Below, one piece after another: positions 1 through 6,048 of a DNA stretch of 7,463 nt (the stretch's first letter is position 1; each line of letters opens with the position of its first letter). Source of the DNA: Candidatus Zixiibacteriota bacterium. Its GTDB lineage: Bacteria > Zixibacteria > MSB-5A5 > CAIYYT01. Made by a program: the position numbers and the translations under genes. The stretch lies in NCBI GenBank assembly GCA_023134875.1, contig JAGLUH010000223.1, positions 1 to 7,463 on the forward strand, written 5' to 3'. The notes beneath the pieces are model-generated. The model was not told where the DNA came from. It saw only the letters and a program-made list of their open reading frames with translations, and searched no databases.

Positions 1-447
1 GCCGTCACCAAACCCCTTCTCGGTCATTTCCGCAAGGGTAAGGTCGCTCCACAGGCACGACTGAGTGAAGTAAGAGTCGAGTCGCTCGACGGTTTGGATA
101 CGGGGCAGGTGTTGGGCGCTGATCTTTTTCACGTTGGTGACAAAGTGGCGGTCACGGCCTACAGCAAAGGTCTCGGCTTTCAGGGCACGGTGCGACGACA
201 TGGTTTTCACGGCGGGCCTAAGACTCACGGCCAGTCGGATCGCTGGCGCGCGCCCGGTTCCATCGGGCAGTCCTCCTCACCCTCGCGCGTGTTCAAGGGT
301 ATGCGTATGTCGGGGAGAATGGGCGGCAGAAAAACCACAGTCAAGAACCTGCTTGTCTTCATGGTTGATCCTGAGAAGAACGTTATCGCCGTCAGGGGTG
401 CGGTGCCCGGCAAGAAGAACAGCTACGTTAGAATAAGTAAAAGATGA
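1..447 (+). CDS. rplC: 50S ribosomal protein L3, 5'-truncated by the window edge
   Basis: The frame is open from base 1 to a TGA at 445-447 and gives 148 residues. The first residue aligns with about residue 59 of E. coli L3 (TKP..GHF block), so roughly 58 N-terminal residues lie upstream. L3 is an early 23S rRNA binder whose central loop reaches toward the peptidyl-transferase centre. Family blocks seen in order are TKPLLGHF (residues 3-10), SKGLGFQGTVRRHGFHGGP (55-73), HGQSDRWRAPGSIGQ (76-90), SPSRVFKG (93-100) and RGAVPGKK (132-139). SKGLGF replaces the common SKGKGF. The residue matching E. coli Gln150, methylated there by PrmB, is Ser (GQSSSP against GQNQTP), so that modification is not expected. 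rplD follows after 9 nt. In the canonical order rpsJ would be upstream, off the window. Confidence 0.97.
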   Translation, partial: AVTKPLLGHFRKGKVAPQARLSEVRVESLDGLDTGQVLGADLFHVGDKVAVTAYSKGLGFQGTVRRHGFHGGPKTHGQSDRWRAPGSIGQSSSPSRVFKGMRMSGRMGGRKTTVKNLLVFMVDPEKNVIAVRGAVPGKKNSYVRISKR

Positions 448-456
448 GAGTAGGAA

Positions 457-1086
457 ATGGCTACCGCTAAAGTATATTCTCAGGATGGGCAAGTGACCGG
501 CGAGCAAACCTTGTCGGCAAAGCTGTTTGATACTCCAGTTAAGCCGTTTCGCATACATCAGTATATCAGGGGTTACCTTGCCAACCAGCGCCAGGGTACC
601 CACTCAACGCTGGGTCGTTCCGAAGTTGCCGGCGGCGGCAGCAAGCCGTGGCGTCAAAAAGGAACCGGTCGGGCGCGGGTCGGTACTACTAGCTCACCGA
701 TCTGGATTGGTGGTGGCGTGACCTTCGGCCCGAAACCGCGCAGTTACCGTTCCAAGTTGCCGAAGAAGATGAAGCGGCAGGCGATTACTTCCGCTTTCAC
801 TCTGAAGGCAAAAGAGGATCGACTTCGGATCGTCGAAGTGCCAGAACTGGAGAAACCGCAGACCAGGCAGGTTGCCCGGATGCTGGCTGACCTGAACATT
901 GCCGGCAAGAAAGTGCTTCTCCTGTATGAGGGTGTTGAACGCAACCTGCAACTTTCCTGCCGGAATATCCCCGGTTTGAAGTATCGGCGTGCGGCGTTGG
1001 CAAGTGCTTACGACCTGATCGAGGCCGACTATCTGCTGTTGACTCCCCGCGGCCTCAAGGAGTGCGAGGAGGTATTCGGCAAATGA
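457..1086 (+). CDS. rplD: 50S ribosomal protein L4
   Basis: This gene encodes 209 residues, the normal bacterial L4 length. L4 binds 23S rRNA domain I, and its extended loop lines the exit-tunnel constriction together with L22. The loop is visible at residues 45-100, with the hallmark GGGSKPWRQKGTGRAR (59-74) followed by SSPIWIGGGVTFGPKPRSY (79-97). The globular C-terminal half contains LLLYEG (154-159), the IPGLKY (171-176) and A-YDLI segment, and a final LLLTPRGLKECEEVF. The ATG at 457 follows AGTAGGAA with short spacing. The TGA overlaps the rplW start as ATGA. In E. coli, L4 also represses its own operon through the S10 leader. That leader would lie outside this window, so such regulation cannot be judged here. 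Confidence 0.98.
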   Translation: MATAKVYSQDGQVTGEQTLSAKLFDTPVKPFRIHQYIRGYLANQRQGTHSTLGRSEVAGGGSKPWRQKGTGRARVGTTSSPIWIGGGVTFGPKPRSYRSKLPKKMKRQAITSAFTLKAKEDRLRIVEVPELEKPQTRQVARMLADLNIAGKKVLLLYEGVERNLQLSCRNIPGLKYRRAALASAYDLIEADYLLLTPRGLKECEEVFGK

Positions 1087-1376
1087 AGGACCCTCGCAAG
1101 GTGCTGAAGACGCTGCTTATCAGCGAGAAGTCGGTGGCTGTTCGTGAAACCAATAACTGTTATGTCTTTGAAGTGGCAAAGGACGCCAACAAGATAGATA
1201 TCAAGCGAGCGGTCGAGACTCTCTACAACGTAAAAGTCGCCAAGGTAACCACCATGAACAATCATGGCAAGGAGAGGCACCTGGGTCGGTATCGTCCCGG
1301 CCGCACTCCCGACTGGAAGAAAGCGATTATCAAGCTTGCCAAGGGTGAGGCGATTGCCGAGTTCGAGACTTTGTAA
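1083..1376 (+). CDS. rplW: 50S ribosomal protein L23
   Basis: This gene encodes 97 residues, typical for bacterial L23, which sits at the tunnel exit and is the docking site for trigger factor and SRP. Family features are the N-terminal LLISEKS (residues 11-17), YVFEVAKDANKIDIKRAVE (27-45), YNVKVAKVTTMN (48-59), and HGKERHLGRYRPGRTPDWKKAI (61-82), which covers the rRNA-binding loop. I chose the ATG at 1083. It overlaps the rplD TGA (ATGA) and has GGAGGT at 1068-1073 with 9-nt spacing, which implies translational coupling to rplD. An upstream in-frame GTG at 1062 would add seven residues, MRGGIRQ, but it has no family support and would lie before the SD, so I rejected it. Confidence 0.97.
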   Translation: MKDPRKVLKTLLISEKSVAVRETNNCYVFEVAKDANKIDIKRAVETLYNVKVAKVTTMNNHGKERHLGRYRPGRTPDWKKAIIKLAKGEAIAEFETL

Positions 1377-1398
1377 CGGCGGTGAAAGGTAATAGAAT

Positions 1399-2226
1399 AT
1401 GGCGCTGAAAACTTACAAACCATATACGCCGACGATGCGACACCGCTCGTCATCCTCTTTTGACGAGATCACTACCGACAAGCCGGAAAAATCGTTGCTG
1501 GAGCCGTTATCGAAGAGCGGCGGACGCAATAACCTGGGTCGTATTACCAGTTTTCATCGCGGTGGTGGCCACAAACGTAGTTATCGGTGGATAGATTTCA
1601 AGCGGGACAAACATGGGATACCGGCGCGGGTCGCGACAATCGAGTATGATCCCAACCGTTCCGCGCGGATCGCTCTGTTGCATTATGCCGACGGCGAAAA
1701 GAGGTATATCCTGGCGCCGGACGGTCTCGAAGTAGGCTCGACCTTGATGTCGGGTGAGGATGTGGAAATCAAGGTCGGTAACAGTATGCCCATAAGCGGG
1801 ATTCCCCTCGGCACTTTTGTGCACAATGTTGAAATGCGCGAGGGCAAGGGCGGTCAGATCGCCCGCAGTGCCGGCGCCTATGTACAGGTGGCCGCCAAGG
1901 AGGGCAAGTATGCTCACCTGAAGCTTCCTTCCGGCGAGGTGCGACTGGTGCGGCTCGGTTGTTACGCTACTCTCGGCCAGGTCGGCAACCTGGATCATGA
2001 GTCGATCATTCTGGGCAAGGCGGGTCGAAGCCGCTGGCTCGGTCGTCGTCCCAATGTGCGTGGCGTGGTGATGAATCCGGTGGATCATCCCATGGGTGGT
2101 GGGGAAGGCCGTTCTTCCGGCGGTCGTCATCCCTGTTCGCCCTGGGGGTTGAAGTCCAAGGGCAAACGGACACGCCGGAAAAAGAAGCCCTCCGATAAGT
2201 ATATAGTCAAGCGGAGAAAAAGCTGA
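1399..2226 (+). CDS. rplB: 50S ribosomal protein L2
   Basis: This gene encodes 275 residues (E. coli 273). L2 is a highly conserved 23S rRNA binder needed for subunit joining and peptidyl-transferase assembly. It starts [16 protein letters not shown]. Landmarks are [20 protein letters not shown] (residues 41-60), the OB-like and SH3-like body, [20 protein letters not shown] (158-177), and the C-terminal [20 protein letters not shown] (223-242) followed by RHPCSPWG and a very basic tail. His230 corresponds to the functionally important E. coli His229 (mature numbering). The second His of the usual DHPHGGG motif is Met232 here. The start has AAAGGT at 1385-1390 with 8-nt spacing. rplB lies 22 nt after rplW and 16 nt before rpsS. 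Confidence 0.98.
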   Translation: MALKTYKPYTPTMRHRSSSSFDEITTDKPEKSLLEPLSKSGGRNNLGRITSFHRGGGHKRSYRWIDFKRDKHGIPARVATIEYDPNRSARIALLHYADGEKRYILAPDGLEVGSTLMSGEDVEIKVGNSMPISGIPLGTFVHNVEMREGKGGQIARSAGAYVQVAAKEGKYAHLKLPSGEVRLVRLGCYATLGQVGNLDHESIILGKAGRSRWLGRRPNVRGVVMNPVDHPMGGGEGRSSGGRHPCSPWGLKSKGKRTRRKKKPSDKYIVKRRKS

Positions 2227-2242
2227 GGTTGGTGGAGGAATA

Positions 2243-2533
2243 ATGGCCAGATCGCTTAAGAAGGGTCCCTATGTTGAGCCGCACCTGCTGCGGAAAATTG
2301 AAGTGCTCAACACTTCGGGAGAGAAGAAGGTCATCAAGACCTGGGCGCGACGCTCGACGATTTCCCCCGAATTTGTCGGCCACACCTTTGCAATTCATAA
2401 CGGCAATAAGTTTATTCCGGTTTATATTACCGAGAACATGGTTGGCCACAAGCTGGGTGAATTCGCACCGACACGCACCTATCGCGGGCATGGCGGTAAG
2501 AGACTGAGCGAGAGAGCATCCCGGGTGAAGTAA
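2243..2533 (+). CDS. rpsS: 30S ribosomal protein S19
   Basis: This gene encodes 96 residues, within the usual 88-96 range. S19 lies in the 30S head, pairs with S13 and contacts the A-site tRNA region and intersubunit bridge B1. The protein starts [20 protein letters not shown], the universal S19 N terminus. It continues with [24 protein letters not shown] (residues 31-54) and [19 protein letters not shown] (67-85), the family signature region. The ATG at 2243 follows a strong purine-rich SD, GGTGGAGGAA (2231-2240). The gene ends with TAA at 2531-2533, and rplV follows after 15 nt. Nothing in it is unusual. Confidence 0.98.
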   Translation: MARSLKKGPYVEPHLLRKIEVLNTSGEKKVIKTWARRSTISPEFVGHTFAIHNGNKFIPVYITENMVGHKLGEFAPTRTYRGHGGKRLSERASRVK

Positions 2534-2548
2534 CGAGGTAATGTACTG

Positions 2549-2935
2549 ATGTGGATGGAAGCAACAGCAAAGGCGAAATACTTACGGATGTCAGCCAAGA
2601 AAGTACGTCTGGTGATCGATCTGATTCGTGGTCAGCAGGTGGATGAGGCGATCGCAACGTTGCGTAATCTCCAGAAACGCGCGGCGGAGCCGATCCGCAA
2701 AGTGATCAGATCAGCCGCTGCCAATGCTATCAGTCAGGCGGGTAGCGCCCGCTTGAAAGCGGAAGACCTGACGATTGAAAAGATAGTGGTTGATAACGGC
2801 CCCGCTTACAAGCGTTTTCGGCCGGTGTCGATGGGGCGGGCGCATCGCTACAAGCATCGCACCTGCCATGTTTCCGTGAAGGTAGCGGGTGAGGCACAGG
2901 ATGAACGCCGCCGCCGTAAGGATAAAACAGCATAG
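2549..2935 (+). CDS. rplV: 50S ribosomal protein L22
   Basis: This gene encodes 128 residues, slightly longer than the usual 110-115 because of a charged C-terminal tail (GEAQDERRRRKDKTA). L22 binds 23S rRNA, and its beta-hairpin forms part of the exit-tunnel constriction and the macrolide-sensitive region. Core features are AKYLRMSAKKVRLVIDLIRG (residues 9-28), AANAISQ (57-63), and the hairpin and conserved block DNGPAYKRFRPVSMGRAHR (82-100) followed by YKHRTCHVSV. The start is uncertain by two codons: ATG at 2549 or ATG at 2555. The second gives the common family opening MEA-AKA, but the SD GAGG at 2535-2538 is 10 nt from 2549 and 16 nt from 2555, so I prefer 2549. The gene ends in tandem stops, TAG TAG (2933-2938). 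Confidence 0.96.
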   Translation: MWMEATAKAKYLRMSAKKVRLVIDLIRGQQVDEAIATLRNLQKRAAEPIRKVIRSAAANAISQAGSARLKAEDLTIEKIVVDNGPAYKRFRPVSMGRAHRYKHRTCHVSVKVAGEAQDERRRRKDKTA

Positions 2936-2951
2936 TAGTGCTTGAGATATC

Positions 2952-2966
2952 GAGGAGTAAGACTTG
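2952..2966 (+). promoter_or_regulatory. SD site fixing the TTG start of rpsC
   Basis: GAGGAG at 2952-2957 lies 6 nt before TTG at 2964-2966. No in-frame ATG opens the conserved S3 N terminus MGQK-NPIG, so this SD and the protein alignment together establish a TTG start. Confidence 0.85.
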
Positions 2967-3809
2967 GGACAGAAAACAAATCCGATCGGTTTGAGGTTGG
3001 GGATAACTCGTAGCTGGAACTCGAAATGGTTCGCTACCAGGGAATTCGGGAACCTGTTGCAAGAGGATATCCGCATCAAACGCTACATAAAACAGCGTCT
3101 TGACAACGCGGGCATCGCCAATGTGGAAATCCTGCGGGCGCCCAAGAAAGTCACGGTGGATATCCATACCTCACGCCCCGGTATCGTCATCGGTCGCAAG
3201 GGCATTGAAGTCGACCGGCTGCGGGAAGAGTTGCGCTTGCTGGCCTCAAGTGATATCTCCATCAACATCATCGAAGTCAAGAAACCGGAACTGTCAGCGC
3301 GACTGGTAGCCGGCTCGATTGCCAGGCAACTTGAGGGAAGAATGAGTTTCCGCCGCGTTATGAAAAAGTCACTTTCTGCTACCATGAAGAGCGGCGCCGA
3401 AGGTGTCAAGATTACCTGTGCCGGTCGGCTTAATGGTGCTGAAATCGCCCGCTCGGAGAAATACCGGGATGGTCGCGTCCCCTTGCACACGCTGCGCGCC
3501 AACATCGACTACGCTACCGCAACAGCGCACACAACCTACGGGACTATTGGTGTTAAAGTGTGGATTTTTCTCGGTGAGATGCTTGACAGATTCGGCGTCG
3601 AAACAGACAAGCCGAAGGAGGAGTTGGAACCGCGCCGCAGCCGCATGCAGAAGCGTGAGAAGAGCCAACGTCCGCGTCCCCGGGGAAGAATCAGAAAGGC
3701 GCATCCGGTAGCGGCGTCTGCATCCAAGCAGGATGCCGGCACGGTCAGGGCGGTCAGTAAAGAAAGCAGAAGCAGCGATTCGGGACGAAAACCGAAGGAA
3801 AAGAGATAA
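2964..3809 (+). CDS. rpsC: 30S ribosomal protein S3 with a long basic C-terminal tail
   Basis: This gene encodes 281 residues, against 233 in E. coli. S3 is in the 30S head at the mRNA entry site, works with S4 and S5 in mRNA unwinding, and is an assembly partner of S10 and S14. The TTG start at 2964 is set by the invariant opening MGQKTNPIGLRLGI and an SD at 2952-2957 (GAGGAG, 6-nt spacing). The type II KH domain carries its GxxG loop as IVIGRKGIEVDRLREEL (residues 74-90). The C-terminal domain has GRLNGAEIARSE (154-165), GRVPLHTLRANIDY (170-183) and YGTIGVKVWIFLGE (192-205). Residues 210-281 are a Lys/Arg/Ser/Glu-rich tail without recognisable fold, beyond the normal S3 core. The TAA at 3807 is followed by the only sizeable gap in the window. 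Confidence 0.97.
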   Translation: MGQKTNPIGLRLGITRSWNSKWFATREFGNLLQEDIRIKRYIKQRLDNAGIANVEILRAPKKVTVDIHTSRPGIVIGRKGIEVDRLREELRLLASSDISINIIEVKKPELSARLVAGSIARQLEGRMSFRRVMKKSLSATMKSGAEGVKITCAGRLNGAEIARSEKYRDGRVPLHTLRANIDYATATAHTTYGTIGVKVWIFLGEMLDRFGVETDKPKEELEPRRSRMQKREKSQRPRPRGRIRKAHPVAASASKQDAGTVRAVSKESRSSDSGRKPKEKR

Positions 3810-3815
3810 TTAGAC

Positions 3816-3844
3816 TTGCTTGGAGAGCGTATTTTTGTTATTAT
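3816..3844 (+). promoter_or_regulatory. Candidate internal sigma70-type promoter ahead of rplP
   Basis: Within the AT-rich rpsC-rplP spacer, TTGCTT (3816-3821) and TATTAT (3839-3844) are separated by exactly 17 nt, matching a housekeeping -35/-10 arrangement. Transcription would begin around 3851-3853 and leave a leader of about 30 nt containing the rplP SD. An overlapping TATTTTTG (3830-3837) also fits the Bacteroidota TAnnTTTG element, but I see no matching TTG box at the proper upstream distance. The spacer is about 34% GC, clearly lower than the flanking genes. The call rests on motif resemblance and position only. AT-rich sequence yields such matches by chance, so confidence is moderate. 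Confidence 0.4.
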
Positions 3845-3882
3845 AAAAGTTTTTAGGCTATTGGGCTTGTGGAGATAATGCA

Positions 3883-4308
3883 ATGTTAATGCCGAAACGA
3901 ATCAAGTACCGCCGCCACCATCGGGGACGTCGTCGGGGTTTGTCGTACCGAGGCTGCAAGATTGATTTCGGCGAATACGGATTAAAAGCGCTGGAACCGG
4001 CCTGGATCACCAATCGCCAAATCGAGGCCGCGCGTGTCGCTCTTACCCGTCATATCAAAAGGGGTGGGAAAATCTGGATCAGGATTTTTCCTGACAAGCC
4101 GGTCAGCAAGAAACCGGCGGAAACGCGGATGGGTAAGGGCAAGGGCGCACCTGAATTCTGGGTCGCCGTGGTTAAGCCGGGTCGCGTTATGTTTGAGGTT
4201 GAAGGTGTCGACGCCAGGCTGGCCCAACGTGGTCTGCAACTGGCCGCCGCCAAGCTGCCGATCAAGACGAAGATCGTGAAACGGCAAGAAGTAGGTGCAG
4301 GTAGCTGA
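3883..4308 (+). CDS. rplP: 50S ribosomal protein L16
   Basis: This gene encodes 141 residues (E. coli 136). L16 binds late near the A-site tRNA elbow, organises 23S helices 38, 42 and 89, and is essential for 50S maturation. The opening [16 protein letters not shown] (residues 1-16) is characteristic and fixes the ATG at 3883, with SD GGAG at 3871-3874 (8-nt spacing). Further blocks are [20 protein letters not shown] (29-48), [20 protein letters not shown] (50-69) and the signature [20 protein letters not shown] (76-95). Arg82 corresponds to E. coli Arg81, hydroxylated there by the oxygenase YcfD/RoxA. The residue is present, but nothing here shows whether the enzyme exists. The gene follows a 73-nt promoter-like spacer, and its TGA overlaps the rpmC ATG by one base (TGATG). 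Confidence 0.98.
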   Translation: MLMPKRIKYRRHHRGRRRGLSYRGCKIDFGEYGLKALEPAWITNRQIEAARVALTRHIKRGGKIWIRIFPDKPVSKKPAETRMGKGKGAPEFWVAVVKPGRVMFEVEGVDARLAQRGLQLAAAKLPIKTKIVKRQEVGAGS

Positions 4309-4547
4309 TGAAGGCGGAAATCATAAGAGACCTCACGCAGGAGGAAGTGTTGCAGCGCCAGGCTGAGTTGGAAGAGGAACTTTTCAACTTGCGACTGAAA
4401 AAGCGAACCAAGGAACTTGATAATCCTTTGCGTATTCGGATGCTGCGTCGTGACCTGGCCAGGATCAATTCGATCCTCAGGGAGGCCGAATTAGGTATAC
4501 GTCAATTGGCCCGGAGCACTAAGATTCTGGCGGATGAGAAGGAGTAA
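4308..4547 (+). CDS. rpmC: 50S ribosomal protein L29
   Basis: This gene encodes 79 residues, somewhat longer than the usual 60-70. L29 is a two-helix protein next to L23 at the tunnel exit. The sequence is almost entirely helical and charged: EIIRDLTQEEVLQRQAELEE (residues 4-23), ELFNLRLKKRTKELDNPLRI (24-43), then the family motif MLRRDLARINSILRE (45-59). Residues 60-79 form an extra C-terminal helix-like extension. The ATG at 4308 overlaps the rplP TGA, and only a weak AGGT-type SD precedes it, so translation probably depends on coupling to rplP. The 3' end of the gene (4539-4544, AAGGAG) also serves as the rpsQ SD. Confidence 0.96.
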   Translation: MKAEIIRDLTQEEVLQRQAELEEELFNLRLKKRTKELDNPLRIRMLRRDLARINSILREAELGIRQLARSTKILADEKE

Positions 4548-4553
4548 CCGGTG
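4539..4553 (+). promoter_or_regulatory. SD site fixing the GTG start of rpsQ, inside the rpmC 3' end
   Basis: AAGGAG at 4539-4544 lies 6 nt before GTG at 4551-4553 and is encoded by the last Glu-Lys-Glu codons of rpmC plus the start of its stop region. Its position supports the GTG start of S17 and coupling to rpmC. Confidence 0.85.
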
Positions 4554-4802
4554 AGGAACGCGCGCAAAACCAGGGTCGGTATCGTTGTTTCCAACAAGAT
4601 GGATAAGACCATTTCCGTCCAGTTGGAACGAACCCTTAAGCACCCTGTGTACGGACGGATCATTCGGCAGAGATCGAAATTGTATGCTCACGACGCCGCC
4701 AACGAGTGCAACATCGGTGACAAGGTGCTGGTGATGGAAACCAGGCCGCTTTCCAAGTTGAAGCGCTGGCGGCTGGTGAAGGTGATGGAAAAGGCTGTTT
4801 AG
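4551..4802 (+). CDS. rpsQ: 30S ribosomal protein S17
   Basis: This gene encodes 83 residues, the normal length (E. coli 84). S17 is an OB-fold primary binder of the 16S rRNA 5' domain (helices 7 and 11). Family landmarks are [20 protein letters not shown] (residues 5-24), [20 protein letters not shown] (29-48), and the signature [23 protein letters not shown] (56-78). The GTG start at 4551 is supported by the AAGGAG SD and by alignment to the S17 N terminus. It begins 3 nt after the rpmC stop and ends with TAG at 4800-4802, 2 nt before rplN. In E. coli this junction separates the S10 and spc operons. Here no terminator or promoter fits in 2 nt, so the two units are evidently continuous. Confidence 0.98.
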   Translation: MRNARKTRVGIVVSNKMDKTISVQLERTLKHPVYGRIIRQRSKLYAHDAANECNIGDKVLVMETRPLSKLKRWRLVKVMEKAV

Positions 4803-4804
4803 CG

Positions 4805-5173
4805 ATGATTCAGGAATATACCAGGTTGACGGTGGCCGATAACTCGGGTGCCAAGAAGGTGATGTGTTTTCGCGTGCTCGGCGGCACCCGCAGGCGCTAT
4901 GCCCGTATTGGCGACATCATCGTCTGTACCGTCAAGGACGCTATCCCGGGCGGTACCGTCAAGAAGTCTGAGGTCTGCCGCGCCGTGATTGTGCGCACCC
5001 GGGCTACCACCCGTCGCCGCGATGGTTCCTGCGTCCGCTTCTCCGATAATGCCGCCGTGATTATCACCGAACAGCACGAACCGCGCGGTACCCGCATTTT
5101 CGGGCCGGTGGCGCGGGAACTGCGCGAAAAGCAATTTATGAAGATCATCTCTCTGGCTCCGGAGGTGGTTTAG
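4805..5173 (+). CDS. rplN: 50S ribosomal protein L14
   Basis: This gene encodes 122 residues, exactly the usual length. L14 is a beta-barrel 23S rRNA binder beside L19 on the interface side, forms bridges B5/B8 and is the target of the silencing factor RsfS. It starts [20 protein letters not shown] (residues 1-20), where many homologues have MIQ--T-L-VADNSGA. It continues with [20 protein letters not shown] (21-40), [20 protein letters not shown] (60-79), [10 protein letters not shown] (81-90) and the signature [15 protein letters not shown] (93-107). The start lies 2 nt after the rpsQ stop with AAGG at 4791-4794 as a modest SD, which suggests coupling. Its last codons carry the rplX SD. Confidence 0.98.
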   Translation: MIQEYTRLTVADNSGAKKVMCFRVLGGTRRRYARIGDIIVCTVKDAIPGGTVKKSEVCRAVIVRTRATTRRRDGSCVRFSDNAAVIITEQHEPRGTRIFGPVARELREKQFMKIISLAPEVV

Positions 5174-5178
5174 ATATG
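5161..5178 (+). promoter_or_regulatory. Strong SD of rplX embedded in the rplN 3' end
   Basis: GGAGGT at 5161-5166 lies 9 nt before the rplX ATG at 5176 and overlaps the final Pro-Glu-Val-Val codons of rplN. It is the best SD match in the window along with that of rplW. Confidence 0.85.
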
Positions 5179-5499
5179 AAGATTAGAAAAGGCGATACGG
5201 TGAAAGTCTTGTGCGGCAAGAATCGAGGCAAGACCGGTAAGGTGTTGAAAGTCGATCCGCGCAAGCATCGGGTTATTGTCGAGGGTGTCAATCTTATCAA
5301 GAAACACTCGCGACCGACGCAGCGCAACCAGAAGGGCGGCATCATCGAGAAAGAAGGTTCGTTGCATATCTCCAATGTGCAGTTAATGGATGTCAAGAAC
5401 AACATGCCGACACGGGTTGGTTTTCATTTTCTCCGCAACGAGGAAGGTAAACTGTCCGGCAAGATGAGGATCAGCAAGAAATCAGGAGAGGTGATCTAA
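5176..5499 (+). CDS. rplX: 50S ribosomal protein L24
   Basis: This gene encodes 107 residues, typical for bacterial L24, an assembly initiator that binds 23S domain I and sits at the tunnel exit. The N-terminal KOW motif is plain: MKIRKGDTVKVLCGKNRGKT (residues 1-20) and GKVLKVDPRKHRVIVEGVNL (21-40). It is followed by IKKHSRPTQRNQKGGIIEKE (41-60), the family's VNLIKKH-RP block, and SLHISNVQLMD (62-72). The C-terminal part (80-107) is the usual variable extension with VGFHFL and a KKSGEVI end. It begins 2 nt after rplN with a GGAGGT SD. rplE starts 6 nt after its TAA, with a small potential hairpin across the junction. Confidence 0.98.
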   Translation: MKIRKGDTVKVLCGKNRGKTGKVLKVDPRKHRVIVEGVNLIKKHSRPTQRNQKGGIIEKEGSLHISNVQLMDVKNNMPTRVGFHFLRNEEGKLSGKMRISKKSGEVI

Positions 5500-5504
5500 G
5501 TCAC
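5491..5504 (+). promoter_or_regulatory. Small hairpin across the rplX stop, just before the rplE ATG
   Basis: GTGAT (5491-5495) can pair with GTCAC (5500-5504), with one G-U pair, around a CTAA loop that contains most of the rplX stop codon. Its 5' arm coincides with the downstream part of the rplE SD region (AGGAGAGGTGAT, 5484-5495), so folding could limit ribosome access to rplE. In E. coli, S8 represses the spc operon by binding mRNA at the rplX/rplE junction. The location matches, but a five-pair stem is far too small to identify as an S8 site. This is inference only. Confidence 0.25.
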
Positions 5505-5505
5505 G

Positions 5506-6048
5506 ATGGCACGTCTTAAAGACTATTATGTGAAGGAAGTTATGCCGCAATTGCTCAAACAGAGCGACTACGCGAATGTCATGCAGGTACCGCGGCTGGA
5601 AAAGATCATCGTCAACATAGGCGTTGGTGAAGCAGTTGCCAATCCCAAGAGCCTGGAGGCGGCGGTCAGCGACTTAACCCGCATCGTCGGCCAGAAGCCG
5701 ACCATCCGACGCGCCAAGAAGTCGATATCCAACTTCAAGTTGCGTCAGGGAATGGCGATCGGCTGCTGCGCTACCTTAAGAGGAAAGCGTATGTGGGAGT
5801 TTATTGATCGTTTGATCACCGTCGCTTTCCCCCGCGTGCGCGACTTCCGCGGCATCTCCACCAAGTCATTCGATGGTCGTGGCAACTATACTGTTGGTAT
5901 CAAAGAGCAGATTATCTTCCCTGAAATTGATTATGACAAGATCGATAAGATACGTGGTATGAATATTACGATCGTGACTACGGCGGAGACCGATGAGGAA
6001 GGCCTCAGGCTGCTGTCGTTGTTGAAGATGCCCTTTATCAGGAATTAG
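5506..6048 (+). CDS. rplE: 50S ribosomal protein L5
   Basis: This gene encodes 180 residues, the standard length (E. coli 179). L5 binds 5S rRNA with L18, forms part of the central protuberance and contacts P-site tRNA and S13. Landmarks are [16 protein letters not shown] (residues 4-19), [17 protein letters not shown] (28-44), [20 protein letters not shown] (62-81), [20 protein letters not shown] (108-127) and [20 protein letters not shown] (128-147), with a late [15 protein letters not shown] (156-170). [12 protein letters not shown] (82-93) differs from the usual G-PIG--VTLRG block in carrying two adjacent cysteines and Ala for Val, probably lineage variation. The ATG at 5506 follows SD AGGAGAGGTGAT. 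The next gene starts 11 nt after the TAG. Confidence 0.98.
   Translation: MARLKDYYVKEVMPQLLKQSDYANVMQVPRLEKIIVNIGVGEAVANPKSLEAAVSDLTRIVGQKPTIRRAKKSISNFKLRQGMAIGCCATLRGKRMWEFIDRLITVAFPRVRDFRGISTKSFDGRGNYTVGIKEQIIFPEIDYDKIDKIRGMNITIVTTAETDEEGLRLLSLLKMPFIRN

Noticed and set aside
1062..1082. Longer rplW start at GTG 1062
   Set aside because: It would add MRGGIRQ without family support and place the start upstream of the GGAGGT SD that serves ATG 1083.
1371..1398. Promoter-like TTGTAA-16 nt-TAGAAT before rplB
   Set aside because: Transcription would start at or inside the rplB start codon and exclude its SD, so this looks like a chance match.
1507..2130. 207-residue open frame on the - strand inside rplB
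   Set aside because: It lies wholly antisense to an unmistakable L2 gene, and its composition is that of a reverse-strand shadow of conserved GC-containing codons. I see no SD or recognisable domain.
3083..3505. 140-residue open frame on the - strand inside rpsC
   Set aside because: It is antisense to the KH and C-terminal core of S3 and is explained as a shadow frame, with no independent support.
3615..3626. Strong internal SD-like AAGGAGGAG in rpsC followed by TTG, suggesting a separate start for the S3 tail
   Set aside because: The TTG is only 2-3 nt after the SD and the next in-frame ATG (3645) is too far. The purine run is explained by Lys-Glu-Glu codons.
3826..3860. Intrinsic terminator between rpsC and rplP
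   Set aside because: T-runs are present, but I found no GC-rich stem preceding them. The spacer fits a promoter better than a terminator.
3878..3889. Mini-ORF ATG CAA TGT TAA overlapping the rplP start
   Set aside because: It is out of frame, three codons long and too close to the SD. The L16 start MLMPKR at 3883 is clear.
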